The notes below the pieces were generated by a model, which did no database searches, was not told the origin of the DNA, and was given only the letters and a program-made list of their open reading frames with translations. A DNA stretch of 16,914 nt. It comes from Flavobacteriales bacterium (GTDB taxonomy: Bacteria; Bacteroidota; Bacteroidia; Flavobacteriales; Weeksellaceae). Position 1 is the stretch's first letter; every line of letters starts with the position of its first letter. The stretch lies in the NCBI GenBank assembly GCA_900770875.1, contig CAAGLV010000200.1, forward strand, positions 1 to 16,914. The letters run 5' to 3'. The position numbers were made by a program, and so were the translations under genes. Below are positions 1 to 7,062 of this stretch, piece after piece.

Positions 1-398
1 AAAAACCACAATGGGGAATAATGACACCACAGCATATGGTAGAACATTTAATTGTTTCGATGAAAATGTCGAATGGTGGATTTGTTATTCCGTGTCGAAT
101 CCCAAAAGAAGAAATTCCGAAATACAAAGCCATCGTTTTAAATCCTGCTATCGATATGCAAAAAGGAATTAAAGCTGGCGGAATGGAAGGTTTATTGGAT
201 TTAAGATATCCATCGATGGAAGCTGCAATTGATAAATTAGCTAGCGAAATTGATAAATTTCATGACCATTTTAAATCGAATCCCGGAATTTTAGTTATTA
301 ATCCTGTGGTAGACGAAATTGGATACGAAGATTGGATTATTTTTCACAACAAACATTTTAAACATCATTTAAATCAGTTTAACTTATTAACAAATTAA
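1..398 (+). CDS. DUF1569 / DinB-like protein, 5' truncated by window edge
   Basis: The reading frame is open from base 3 at the window edge, so the true start lies upstream. The residues before the first ATG at 21 (KPQWGI, then MTPQHMVEHL) read as the usual N-terminal PxWGxMTPQxMVEHL block of DUF1569 proteins, so that ATG is internal. At least 131 residues are present; family members are about 150. The C-terminal motif HNKHFKHHLNQF matches the family's KHxxHHxxQF, whose histidines sit in the DinB-type four-helix bundle and are expected to bind metal. Biochemical function is unknown; DinB-fold proteins are often thiol or metal-dependent enzymes. The next gene starts only 10 bp after the stop, so the two are probably co-transcribed. 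The family call rests on motif recognition. Confidence 0.75.
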   Translation, partial: KPQWGIMTPQHMVEHLIVSMKMSNGGFVIPCRIPKEEIPKYKAIVLNPAIDMQKGIKAGGMEGLLDLRYPSMEAAIDKLASEIDKFHDHFKSNPGILVINPVVDEIGYEDWIIFHNKHFKHHLNQFNLLTN

Positions 399-408
399 AT
401 CTATAATT

Positions 409-1248
409 ATGAAAATTTTTGAATTAAATAATAACGTACAAATTCCGTCTATTGGATTTGGAACTTGGAATTTAGAAGAAGGAGAAAAAGCATACAATGC
501 TGTAAAAACAGCTTTAGAAGTTGGATACACACACATTGATACTGCTGCCGTTTATGGCAACGAAGTTAGTGTTGGTAAAGCCATTAAAGATAGCGGAATT
601 GCTCGCGAAAATTTATTTGTAGTTACAAAACTTTGGAACGATATGCGTGGGTACGAAAATGCAAAACAAGCTTTTGCTACTTCGTTAGATAAATTAGGAT
701 TAGATGATGTAGATCTTTATTTATTGCATTGGCCTGCAAACGAAACGCAATTCCCTGATGATTGGAACGAAATTAATTCGGCATCTTGGAAAGCGTTAGA
801 AGAATTATACCACGAAGGTCGTATTAAAGCAATTGGTGTAAGTAATTTTATGGTTAACCACTTAGAAGCACTTTTAGCATCTGCCGAAGTTAAACCAAGT
901 GTAAATCAGATTGAGTTTCACCCAGGTTTTACACAACCCGAAGTTGTTGAATTTTGTAAAAAGCACGATATTTTAGTTGAAGCTTGGTCTCCGCTTGGAT
1001 CTGGACGTATTTTAAAAGACGAAACATTACAAGCTATTGCAACAAAACACCACGTTTCTGTAGGACAGGTTTGTATACAATTTGCTTTACAACAAAACAT
1101 TTTACCTTTACCAAAATCCGAAAATCCAACAAATATCGCAGATAATATAAAAATAAATTTTACGTTATCTGAGGAGGAAATCAATCAATTAACACATTTA
1201 AACGAAACAGGATTCTCTGGATTAAATCCGAGCGAAGTTCCGTTTTAA
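409..1248 (+). CDS. Aldo/keto reductase (AKR family)
   Basis: A 279-residue soluble NADPH-dependent carbonyl reductase of the aldo/keto reductase superfamily, full length for the bacterial 2,5-diketo-D-gluconate reductase-like branch. The catalytic tetrad is complete: Asp44 and Tyr49 in HIDTAAVYGNE, Lys74 in VVTKLW, and His107 in LYLLHWP. The GxSNF motif (IGVSNF) and NQIEFHP are in their usual places. The C-terminal region has LPKSENPTNIADN, corresponding to the IPKS phosphate-binding motif for NADP(H), with Leu instead of Ile. No signal peptide is present, so it is cytoplasmic. The ATG at 409 is preceded by an AT-rich leader without a clear Shine-Dalgarno, as is normal in this phylum. It likely forms an operon with the upstream DUF1569 gene. 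The physiological substrate cannot be told from sequence. Confidence 0.95.
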   Translation: MKIFELNNNVQIPSIGFGTWNLEEGEKAYNAVKTALEVGYTHIDTAAVYGNEVSVGKAIKDSGIARENLFVVTKLWNDMRGYENAKQAFATSLDKLGLDDVDLYLLHWPANETQFPDDWNEINSASWKALEELYHEGRIKAIGVSNFMVNHLEALLASAEVKPSVNQIEFHPGFTQPEVVEFCKKHDILVEAWSPLGSGRILKDETLQAIATKHHVSVGQVCIQFALQQNILPLPKSENPTNIADNIKINFTLSEEEINQLTHLNETGFSGLNPSEVPF

Positions 1249-1257
1249 TCAATAAAA

Positions 1258-1330
1258 AGCCCCATAGTTTAACTGAATAAAATTGCAGATTCCGGTTCTG
1301 TAGTTACGGGTTTGAATCCCGTTGGGGTTA
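1258..1330 (+). tRNA. tRNA-Arg (anticodon CCG), divergent
   Basis: A 73-nt cloverleaf folds completely. The acceptor stem is AGCCCCA (1258-1264) with TGGGGTT (1323-1329), including one G-U pair, and the discriminator base is A73 (1330); CCA is not encoded. The D-stem GTTT pairs with AAAT. The anticodon stem GCAGA/TCTGT closes the loop TTCCGGT, placing CCG at 1292-1294 after U33. The variable loop is 4 nt. The T-stem ACGGG/CCCGT closes the loop TTTGAAT. A20 and C35, the main arginine identity positions, are present. Unusually, positions 19 and 56 read A and U instead of the near-universal G19-C56, and three stems each contain a G-U pair. It follows the aldo/keto reductase gene by 9 bp. It would decode CGG, a codon that appears rare in these genes. 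Confidence 0.88.
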
Positions 1331-1371
1331 TTTGTTTTAACTATTAACATTAATTGTATTAAAATTTATGC

Positions 1372-1379
1372 TAAATTTG
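1372..1379 (+). promoter_or_regulatory. Bacteroidota -7 promoter element (TAAATTTG)
   Basis: TAAATTTG is an exact match to the Bacteroidota -7 consensus TAnnTTTG and lies 29 bp before the ATG of the T9SS cargo gene. A TTG occurs at 1354-1356, but its spacing of 15 bp is short for a standard -33 box, so only the -7 element is claimed. Confidence 0.5.
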
Positions 1380-1408
1380 AATTAAACAACTAATAATTAA
1401 TAACTAAT

Positions 1409-2713
1409 ATGAAGAAAAAATTACTTTCTTTAGTTGCCTTAGTTACTATGGCAACTTCATTTGCACAATTTACAACACAAAACGCAAATATTCCATTACA
1501 AAGTGCTGGTGTACGCGATTTTCATGTAGTAAGTACAGACGTTGCATGGGTACATTTTTATGATGGATCTGGAAACCAAACTTATCCAAGATACGTAGGT
1601 GTAACAACTAACGGTGGCAATAACTGGACTACAAGATTAGTTTCAAACATACCAGCAAGTGGAATGGTTTCGGATATTTACGGATTTGATGCAGATAAAG
1701 CATTTATTGTTACTGCTCCGGCTTCTGGATCTACTGCAAATGGCTTATGGAAAACAACTGATGGTGGGGCTTCATGGGCTAAACAAACAGGTGTATTTAG
1801 CTCAGCATCTTTCGGAAACATCGTACATTTCTTTAACAGTACAAATGGTTTAGTTATTGGCGATCCTGTTAATAATAAATACGAAATGTACAAAACTACC
1901 GACGGTGGTAATACTTGGACAACATTAGCAACAGCACCTGTTCCATTAAATGCAGACGAATATGGTTATGTTGGTGGTAAAGTTTCTTTTGGAGAACACT
2001 TATGGTTAACTTCAAACACAGGTCGTATTTTACATACAGCAAACCAAGGTGCTACTTGGGATAGCTACTTTTCGCCAATCGATGATTTTGCAGGAGCAGA
2101 ATCTAGTGGTACAATGTCTTTCTCTAGCGCAACTTATGGTTTACTTGTAGACAATAACGGATGGTTATGGTATACAGAAGATGGTGGTGCTAACTGGGAT
2201 ATTAAAGATGCTGTAAATTATTACAACGGAGATGTTAAATATATTCCTGGAACAAGCAATTCGTTTATCACTACAGGTATAGCAGTAGACTCTACTTTAG
2301 GTTTAGGTACTGCATATAGTACAGATGGTGGTAATACTTGGATAAATATTGATAGCGGATTACAACGTGGATCTATCGGTGTTTTAGATGCATCTACTGT
2401 TTATGTTGGAGAATTTACTAGCGATGCAACAGGTACAGGTGGTATCTTAAAATTAAACGATAATGTATTAGCTACAGACGAGCAAGCTACTACTAAAAAA
2501 GTTGAATTAAAAGCTGTTATTAATAATAAAGCTTTAAATATTATCTCTAACAAAGCTATTGCTTCTACAGTTGTAGCCGATGTAACAGGAAGAAAAATTG
2601 TTGAAGCGAAAGGAAACAACGTAAATGTTGCTAACTTAACACCTGGTGTATACATTGCACGTGTAGCTTATGCAGACGGTGCTTTTGGTACAGTTAAATT
2701 TGTTGTTAAATAA
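1409..2713 (+). CDS. Secreted Asp-box (BNR) repeat protein with T9SS type A sorting domain
   Basis: A 434-residue exported protein. Residues 1-20 are a Sec signal peptide (KKK, hydrophobic core, SFAQ cleavage region). Six Asp-box motifs of the form TxDGGxTW follow, at about residues 67-73, 117-123, 163-170, 212-217, 256-263 and 304-311. This is the pattern of a sialidase/YCF48-like beta-propeller. Residues about 365-434 form a T9SS C-terminal domain, with VADVTGRKI, ANLTPGVYIARV and a terminal GTVKFVVK. The protein should cross the outer membrane through the type IX system and be released or anchored at the surface. No glycosidase catalytic residues are evident, so a binding or adhesion role is more likely than enzymatic activity. 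It appears monocistronic, with its own -7 element and a strong terminator. Confidence 0.9.
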   Translation: MKKKLLSLVALVTMATSFAQFTTQNANIPLQSAGVRDFHVVSTDVAWVHFYDGSGNQTYPRYVGVTTNGGNNWTTRLVSNIPASGMVSDIYGFDADKAFIVTAPASGSTANGLWKTTDGGASWAKQTGVFSSASFGNIVHFFNSTNGLVIGDPVNNKYEMYKTTDGGNTWTTLATAPVPLNADEYGYVGGKVSFGEHLWLTSNTGRILHTANQGATWDSYFSPIDDFAGAESSGTMSFSSATYGLLVDNNGWLWYTEDGGANWDIKDAVNYYNGDVKYIPGTSNSFITTGIAVDSTLGLGTAYSTDGGNTWINIDSGLQRGSIGVLDASTVYVGEFTSDATGTGGILKLNDNVLATDEQATTKKVELKAVINNKALNIISNKAIASTVVADVTGRKIVEAKGNNVNVANLTPGVYIARVAYADGAFGTVKFVVK

Positions 2714-2734
2714 TTACAACTATCATAATTTTTT

Positions 2735-2768
2735 AAAAGGATAAAGTGCAAACTTTATCCTTTTCTAT
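2735..2768 (+). terminator. Rho-independent terminator of the T9SS cargo gene
   Basis: A perfect 12-bp stem (AAAAGGATAAAG at 2735-2746 with CTTTATCCTTTT at 2753-2764) and a 6-nt loop, ending in a T-rich tract. It lies 22 bp after the stop codon. Confidence 0.85.
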
Positions 2769-2770
2769 TT

Positions 2771-2778
2771 TACATTTG
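2771..2778 (+). promoter_or_regulatory. Bacteroidota -7 promoter element (TACATTTG)
   Basis: TACATTTG fits TAnnTTTG exactly. It sits directly after the preceding terminator and 16 bp before the TTG start of the transporter gene. The implied leader would be only about ten bases, close to leaderless. No clear -33 TTG is visible because the terminator hairpin occupies that space. Confidence 0.45.
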
Positions 2779-2794
2779 TATAAAAATTTATACG

Positions 2795-3565
2795 TTGGAA
2801 ATAGAACTTACTCTCACACTCATCCTATGTTCCATTGCATTTTGTGCCGGATTTGTAGACTCTATTGTTGGTGGCGGTGGATTAATACAAACTCCATTAT
2901 CATTAGCAATGTTACCTCAATTTCCGGTTGCAACAGTAATTGGATCATTAAAAATCCCCGCATTTTCGGGTACAGCATTAGCCAGCTCACAGTACCTAAA
3001 ATCCGTTAAAATACAATGGAAACTATTTATTGTAATGGCAATTGTCGCATTTGGATCGGCCTATTTAGGATCTAAACTGCTAACCATGGTAAATAACGAT
3101 TTTATGAAACCTATTTTATTCGTTATTTTGGTGGCCTTATTTTTCTACACATTATTTAAAAAAGATTTTGGACAAGCCAAAGCCAAAGAAATTAAATTTA
3201 GCCATGCTGTAATTAAAGGAATTTTAATTGCCTTTGCAGTGGGAATGTACGACGGTTTTATAGGCCCGGCAACTGGTACATTTTTTATCGTTGCATTTGT
3301 ATCCTTATTACGTATGGATTTTTTACAAGCTTCTGCCACAGCTAAATTAGTTAATCTGGCAACAAACTTCGGATCGATTTGTTTATTCCTAATAGCAGGT
3401 AAAATTATTTGGGCAATTGCAATACCAATGGCAATTTGCAACGGATTAGGAGGATTTGTTGGCGCAAAATTAGCCATAGCAAAAGGAAATAAATTTATTC
3501 GTTATATCTTTATGTTTATTATCCTATTATCAATTTGCAGATTTGGTTATGAAGTCTTTTTTTAA
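2795..3565 (+). CDS. TSUP / TauE-SafE family membrane transporter
   Basis: A 256-residue integral membrane protein with about eight hydrophobic segments, of the TSUP (TauE/SafE, formerly DUF81) family. These proteins export or take up sulfite, sulfoacetate, taurine-derived or related organic anions; the substrate here is unknown. The family's internal duplication is visible: GFVDSIVGGGGLIQTP at residues 19-34 and its second-half counterpart GMYDGFIGPATGTF at 150-163. The start is TTG at 2795, because no in-frame ATG occurs before residue 39 and the first transmembrane segment begins near residue 5. The next gene overlaps its 3' end by 17 bp, so the two are translationally linked in an operon that also includes the deoxynucleoside kinase. 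Confidence 0.88.
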   Translation: MEIELTLTLILCSIAFCAGFVDSIVGGGGLIQTPLSLAMLPQFPVATVIGSLKIPAFSGTALASSQYLKSVKIQWKLFIVMAIVAFGSAYLGSKLLTMVNNDFMKPILFVILVALFFYTLFKKDFGQAKAKEIKFSHAVIKGILIAFAVGMYDGFIGPATGTFFIVAFVSLLRMDFLQASATAKLVNLATNFGSICLFLIAGKIIWAIAIPMAICNGLGGFVGAKLAIAKGNKFIRYIFMFIILLSICRFGYEVFF

Positions 3566-4331
3566 TCTCATATTATTTCTTTCGGTTGTAGCACAAGCTC
3601 AATTTCAGTTTCAATTAAACGATTCTATTACGCTTGCCAAAGGAAATTATCAATTAAAAAACAGCACACAAAACAATATCTTTTTAATTAAAAACGAAAC
3701 CGATTTAATTAAGATAAATCCACAAAAAGAAATCATACAATATCCAAAACAAAAAATTATATCGCATCTCGATTCTAATTTAAGCTTAAAAACCGCTATT
3801 GTATATAATCATCAAGAATTACAAATCTTAGACGATAAATTAAATCCTATACAAGACGCCATTAACTTAAATCAATATCAAATTTATCCATCAGCAATTG
3901 CTATAGTAGATAGCCAATTACTTTGGTATTTTGATCCTATCGAACAACGTTTAATACAATGGAATTATCAGTTAAAAAAGACAATCAACAAATCTAATTT
4001 ATTATTCTTTAAAGACGGAGATACAACCATCGAAGAAATTTACAATTATAAAAATAGACTGTTTTTAAAAAGTCAAAATTGGATTTACGAATACGATTTT
4101 TTCGGAAATTTTAAATCAGAAATACCTCTAAAACAACACGATAAATACTTTTTTATAGCTGATAAAATCTATATTATACAAGATAAAAGTTTAACAGAAA
4201 TAAATCTTCTTAATCAAGAGATTTCGACCGCCGATAATTTTTTTTATGGAAAAGATTTTATTATGAGCGACGATCAACTTTTTGCGATAAAGCAGAACGT
4301 TATGTATATTTACACCCGAATAAAGAATTAG
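3549..4331 (+). CDS. Secreted protein of unknown function, in the TSUP-kinase operon
   Basis: A 260-residue protein starting at ATG 3549. A TTG two codons upstream is possible but would weaken the signal peptide. The N-terminus MKSFFNLILFLSVVAQAQ is a clear Sec signal peptide with an AQA-Q cleavage site. The rest is rich in Asn, Gln, Ile and Lys, with repeated short beta-strand-like stretches such as LLWYFDPIEQRLIQWNY, NRLFLKSQNWIYEYD and IADKIYIIQDKSL. These recall a degenerate beta-propeller, but no family was recognised. It overlaps the transporter gene upstream by 17 bp and ends 4 bp before the kinase gene, so it is certainly co-transcribed with both. A link between an exported protein and a nucleoside kinase is not obvious and may only reflect operon packing. 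Confidence 0.8.
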   Translation: MKSFFNLILFLSVVAQAQFQFQLNDSITLAKGNYQLKNSTQNNIFLIKNETDLIKINPQKEIIQYPKQKIISHLDSNLSLKTAIVYNHQELQILDDKLNPIQDAINLNQYQIYPSAIAIVDSQLLWYFDPIEQRLIQWNYQLKKTINKSNLLFFKDGDTTIEEIYNYKNRLFLKSQNWIYEYDFFGNFKSEIPLKQHDKYFFIADKIYIIQDKSLTEINLLNQEISTADNFFYGKDFIMSDDQLFAIKQNVMYIYTRIKN

Positions 4332-4335
4332 AAAA

Positions 4336-4950
4336 ATGCATATCGCCATCGCCGGAAATATTGGAGCAGGTAAAACTACTCTAACAAATCTTTTAGCAAA
4401 GCAATATAACTGGACACCACAGTTTGAGGATGTTGAACACAATCCTTATCTTGATGATTTTTATAATGATATGGAAAAATGGGCTTTTAACCTACAGATA
4501 TATTTCTTAGGAAGCCGTTTTAACCAAGTTAAAGAAATTAGAGAGAGCGGAATGGATATTATCCAAGATCGTACAATCTATGAAGATGCTCATATTTTTG
4601 CTAGCAATCTAAACGATATGGGATTATTGCACACACGTGATTACAATAATTATTTACGTGTTTTTAATTTAATGACTTCTTTTGTAGAAGCACCAGATTT
4701 ATTAATCTATTTAAAAGCATCAATTCCAACATTAGTTAAGCAAATTCAGAAACGTGGTCGTGATTACGAAAACTCTATCAGTATTGATTATTTAAGTCGC
4801 TTAAATGAGAAATACGATAAATGGACGGCTAATTACAAAGAAGGAAAAATCTTAGTAATAGATGTTGATGAATTAGATTTTGTTGAAAATAAAGAAGATT
4901 TAGGATACATCTTTAACCGTATTGATGCAGAAATCAACGGATTATTTTAA
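4336..4950 (+). CDS. Deoxynucleoside kinase (dCK/dGK family)
   Basis: A 204-residue cytoplasmic kinase that phosphorylates deoxynucleosides to monophosphates in the salvage pathway. The P-loop GNIGAGKTT is at residues 7-15. Glu31 falls in FEDVEHNPYL, where the family has its catalytic acid. Gln54 of FNLQIYFL fits the base-contacting glutamine. The DRT motif at 78-80 replaces the more common DRS of this family. The lid arginines lie in KRGRDYE at 139-145. The length is normal for the bacterial dAK/dGK branch. The base preference, purine or pyrimidine, cannot be assigned securely. It starts 4 bp after the secreted protein gene and is the last gene of the operon, followed by a hairpin terminator. 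Confidence 0.93.
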   Translation: MHIAIAGNIGAGKTTLTNLLAKQYNWTPQFEDVEHNPYLDDFYNDMEKWAFNLQIYFLGSRFNQVKEIRESGMDIIQDRTIYEDAHIFASNLNDMGLLHTRDYNNYLRVFNLMTSFVEAPDLLIYLKASIPTLVKQIQKRGRDYENSISIDYLSRLNEKYDKWTANYKEGKILVIDVDELDFVENKEDLGYIFNRIDAEINGLF

Positions 4951-4969
4951 GATTATCACATAATAATAA

Positions 4970-4977
4970 TATCTTTG
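4970..4977 (+). promoter_or_regulatory. Possible -7 element (TATCTTTG) before the first EamA gene
   Basis: TATCTTTG fits TAnnTTTG and lies 62 bp before the chosen EamA start. The expected transcription start would fall within the left arm of the adjacent terminator hairpin, so transcripts starting here would not rebuild the full stem. No good -33 TTG is present; the match may be by chance. Confidence 0.35.
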
Positions 4978-4978
4978 T

Positions 4979-5010
4979 AGGCTTGTCTCTTCTGAGGCAA
5001 GCCTATTTTT
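4979..5010 (+). terminator. Rho-independent terminator after the deoxynucleoside kinase
   Basis: An 11-bp stem with one G-U pair (AGGCTTGTCTC at 4979-4989 with GAGGCAAGCCT at 4994-5004), a TTCT loop and a following ATTTTT. It lies 28 bp after the kinase stop codon. Confidence 0.85.
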
Positions 5011-5039
5011 ATGAAATAAACATTCTGAAAAATTTATAT

Positions 5040-6020
5040 ATGACGAATCAAAACCTTTTAAAAGGAATTCTTTTTGTTGGTTTAGGCGCCAGTTTTTATG
5101 GTATGCTTGCTACATTTGTAAAGTTAGCTTACGGAGAAGGTCATTCGACTGCCGAAGTTACTGCCTCGCAATTTATTTTAGGTATTATTATGCTTAGCAT
5201 TATTAACCTTACAATGCATTTTAGTGGCAAAACAAGTGTTCCATTTAAATCTAACGATCGTATAAAACTGCTTTTAGCAGGAAGCTCGTTAGGTTTTACT
5301 AGCTTATTTTACTATATCGCCGTACAATACATTAACGTTTCTATCGCAATTGTTTTATTGATGCAAACCGTTTGGTTAAGCGTTTTGGTTGAAGCCTTAA
5401 TCACAAAATCGTTTCCATCAATCAAAAAAATCATCGCAGTAATAATTGTATTGGTTGGTACAGCTTTAGCTACAAATTTAATTGGACAAGAAATTAATTT
5501 GGATTGGAAAGGTGTTTTTTGGGGATTTTTAGCCGCATGCTCGTTTACCTTAACTATGTTTACAGCCAACGGAATCGCTAATTATTTGCCACCATATAAA
5601 AAAACATTATATATGGTTTTAGGTGGATCAATCATCGTGTCTATTTTTTGTTTCTTTACACAAATAGGACCTTATTATTTGCCTAATTTATTGCCTTTTC
5701 AATCGATTTTAGGACAAGATTTTATCGTAGAAAAACCTTTCGATTATACCATATTTTTTAAATGGGGAATTGTTTTATCTTTATTTGGAACCGTATTACC
5801 TCCTATCCTATTAAATTTAGGATTTCCGAATACTGGTTTAGGATTAGGAAGCATAATTTCTTCTATAGAATTACCTGTTTCGGTTATGATGGCATTTATC
5901 CTTTTAAACGAACAAGTTTTATGGATACAATGGACCGGAATTGCAATTATTTTATTTGCTATAGTTTTTATGAATCTCGATCAGGTTTTTCCATCTCAAC
6001 GTAAACAAAAAGATATATAA
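5040..6020 (+). CDS. EamA-family (DMT superfamily) transporter, copy 1
   Basis: A 326-residue inner-membrane protein with about ten hydrophobic helices formed by two EamA repeats, typical of drug/metabolite transporters that export amino acids or other small metabolites. The start is ATG 5040. The frame is open further upstream to a TTG at 4983, but that would place the N-terminus inside the terminator hairpin and precede the conserved start region MTNQNLLKG. It is a clear paralogue of the EamA protein at 11962-12861: both contain YGMLATFVKLAY, FYY-AV, AIVLLMQT and GLGLGSI. Copy 1 carries about 25 extra residues around PYYLPNLLPFQSILGQD, between two helices in the second half. Its upstream region lacks the palindrome found before copy 2. 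The substrate is unknown. Confidence 0.88.
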   Translation: MTNQNLLKGILFVGLGASFYGMLATFVKLAYGEGHSTAEVTASQFILGIIMLSIINLTMHFSGKTSVPFKSNDRIKLLLAGSSLGFTSLFYYIAVQYINVSIAIVLLMQTVWLSVLVEALITKSFPSIKKIIAVIIVLVGTALATNLIGQEINLDWKGVFWGFLAACSFTLTMFTANGIANYLPPYKKTLYMVLGGSIIVSIFCFFTQIGPYYLPNLLPFQSILGQDFIVEKPFDYTIFFKWGIVLSLFGTVLPPILLNLGFPNTGLGLGSIISSIELPVSVMMAFILLNEQVLWIQWTGIAIILFAIVFMNLDQVFPSQRKQKDI

Positions 6021-6021
6021 C

Positions 6022-6050
6022 AAAAAAGCCGAGCGATGCTCGGCTTTTTT
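6022..6050. terminator. Bidirectional terminator between convergent genes
   Basis: A perfect 13-bp stem (AAAAAAGCCGAGC at 6022-6034 with GCTCGGCTTTTTT at 6038-6050) and a GAT loop. It has T-runs in both directions and serves both the EamA gene on the plus strand and the MetX-like gene on the minus strand, whose stop codon touches its edge. Confidence 0.93.
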
Positions 6051-6844
6051 TATGCTACATTATTTACATATTCTTTTTCTAAAATGCTATCTACAACACG
6101 ATCTACTTGCTCTATATGTTCTTTTAAATAAATCGTATCTTCAATCTCATCTAATTCGTAAAAATTAATATGCTTTTTAATTTCGTTTAATTGCGTGTAA
6201 AAACGACGTAATTCCTTTTTGTTATAATTCTCATCATTTTTAACATAAATAATGTGTATTTTCGATTGGATAGCATCTGCTACCTCTAAAATATCTAATC
6301 TATTTCTAGAAATATCGATGTTGTAAAATAACGATTTTATAAACTCGTTTTTAGCAACTGGTTCTCTCACCAACCAATTTTCTGTTTTTGGTGAAGAAGC
6401 GATCGGAATTAAATTTAAAATTCGTTTCGGAAATAAACATGCCATTTCCCAAGCAATTCCTCCTCCTAAATCGGCACCAATTACAGCGAATAATTCATTA
6501 ATTTCTAACTCAAATAAAGTCATCCAAAATAAAACGGCAATGTCGCGCGACGTAATTTTATCAAACGGAAGAAAGTTATAATTAATTTCTTTAGCAACCT
6601 CGTTTCCAGGAATATCGATACAAATTACTGTATATTCGGTTAAATCGATGGCTTTATTTGTGCCTACTACGCCATCCCAATGAAACAAACAATCCGAATC
6701 ACTGTTTAAGGAGTGATTAATCAAAATTACAGGTGCCGTACCAATTGGTAATCCAAATTGACGATATGTAACTGGTACATTTTTTAAAATTGTATTATCC
6801 TCTAAGGGCCAAACTGAAATTGATAATTGTTGTAACGTTTGCAT
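6050..6844 (-). CDS. MetX-like alpha/beta-hydrolase, probably catalytically degenerate
   Basis: A 264-residue alpha/beta-hydrolase-fold protein most like homoserine O-acetyltransferase (MetX). Shared landmarks are INHSLN at 42-47 (MetX CHALTG), FHWDGVVGTNKAIDLTEY at 54-71 (MetX WWxxLVGpGkaiDT-Y) and FAVIGADLGGGIAWEMA at 119-135 (MetX GGSMGGMQALEWA). In the last block the nucleophile Ser is Asp125. The acid is plausibly Asp204, but the GHDxFL histidine region reads IEDTIYL (234-240), with no His in place. The helical lid of MetX (about 100 residues) is cut to about 25, which explains the short length (MetX is usually above 320). It is therefore unlikely to be an active acetyltransferase: a pseudoenzyme or a different chemistry fits better. 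The ATG at 6844 has no obvious promoter close by; the small-ORF unit with its terminator lies directly upstream. Confidence 0.75.
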   Translation of the reverse strand: MQTLQQLSISVWPLEDNTILKNVPVTYRQFGLPIGTAPVILINHSLNSDSDCLFHWDGVVGTNKAIDLTEYTVICIDIPGNEVAKEINYNFLPFDKITSRDIAVLFWMTLFELEINELFAVIGADLGGGIAWEMACLFPKRILNLIPIASSPKTENWLVREPVAKNEFIKSLFYNIDISRNRLDILEVADAIQSKIHIIYVKNDENYNKKELRRFYTQLNEIKKHINFYELDEIEDTIYLKEHIEQVDRVVDSILEKEYVNNVA

Positions 6845-6888
6845 GGTAATTGTTTTTATTTTAGGTTGTTGATTTTTACTTAAATTTC

Positions 6889-6924
6889 AAAAAAAATCCC
6901 CGTTAGAAAAAAATTCTGACGGGG
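6889..6924 (-). terminator. Minus-strand terminator of the small-ORF unit
   Basis: An 11-bp stem with one G-U pair (arms 6898-6908 and 6914-6924: CCCCGTCAGAA and TTCTAACGGGG on the minus strand), a 5-nt loop, then A and a run of eight T on the minus strand (6896-6889). No T-run follows on the plus strand, so it acts leftward only. It sits 30 bp past the small ORF's stop and about 45 bp before the MetX-like gene. Confidence 0.85.
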
Positions 6925-6954
6925 AAAATTAAAGAATCATAAAAAATAAAGTTC

Positions 6955-7041
6955 TTATTTATATACACGAGTATTTTCCACGTCCGGATTCAACATCCAC
7001 ACCTGTTTACAAATCGACGTATATAACGAATTAAATTTCAT
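6955..7041 (-). CDS. Small ORF, 28 codons, own promoter and terminator
   Basis: ATG at 7041-7039 and TAA at 6957-6955 encode 28 residues starting MKFNSLYTSICKQ, with WMLNPDVENT at 15-24, ending RVYK. It has one Cys (11), one Trp (15) and no obvious membrane helix or signal peptide. Codon choice (TCG twice for Ser, TTA and TTG for Leu, CGT, GTA) matches the surrounding genes, and the segment is visibly richer in G and C than its flanks. A poly-A stretch precedes the ATG, typical for this phylum. A good promoter lies at 7063-7094 and a strong terminator at 6889-6924, so the transcript is about 165 nt. No family was recognised. It could be a free-standing small protein, a leader peptide for the MetX-like gene, or a structured small RNA that is only accidentally open. 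Confidence 0.55.
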   Translation of the reverse strand: MKFNSLYTSICKQVWMLNPDVENTRVYK

Positions 7042-7062
7042 TTTTTCTGTACTTATTTTTAT

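Noticed and set aside
1258..1330. tRNA-Arg as the integration target of the tyrosine recombinase
   Set aside because: The tRNA is more than 12 kb from the integrase, with ordinary core genes between, and no tRNA-end duplicate was found near 14903-15213.
3145..3477. Open frame antisense to the TSUP transporter
   Set aside because: It lies wholly within the transporter, has low-complexity composition mirroring the hydrophobic codons on the other strand, and matches no family; a shadow of the real gene.
4983..5039. Longer TTG start for EamA copy 1
   Set aside because: It would begin inside the terminator hairpin and add 19 residues not seen in the paralogue, which starts directly at the conserved N-terminal region.
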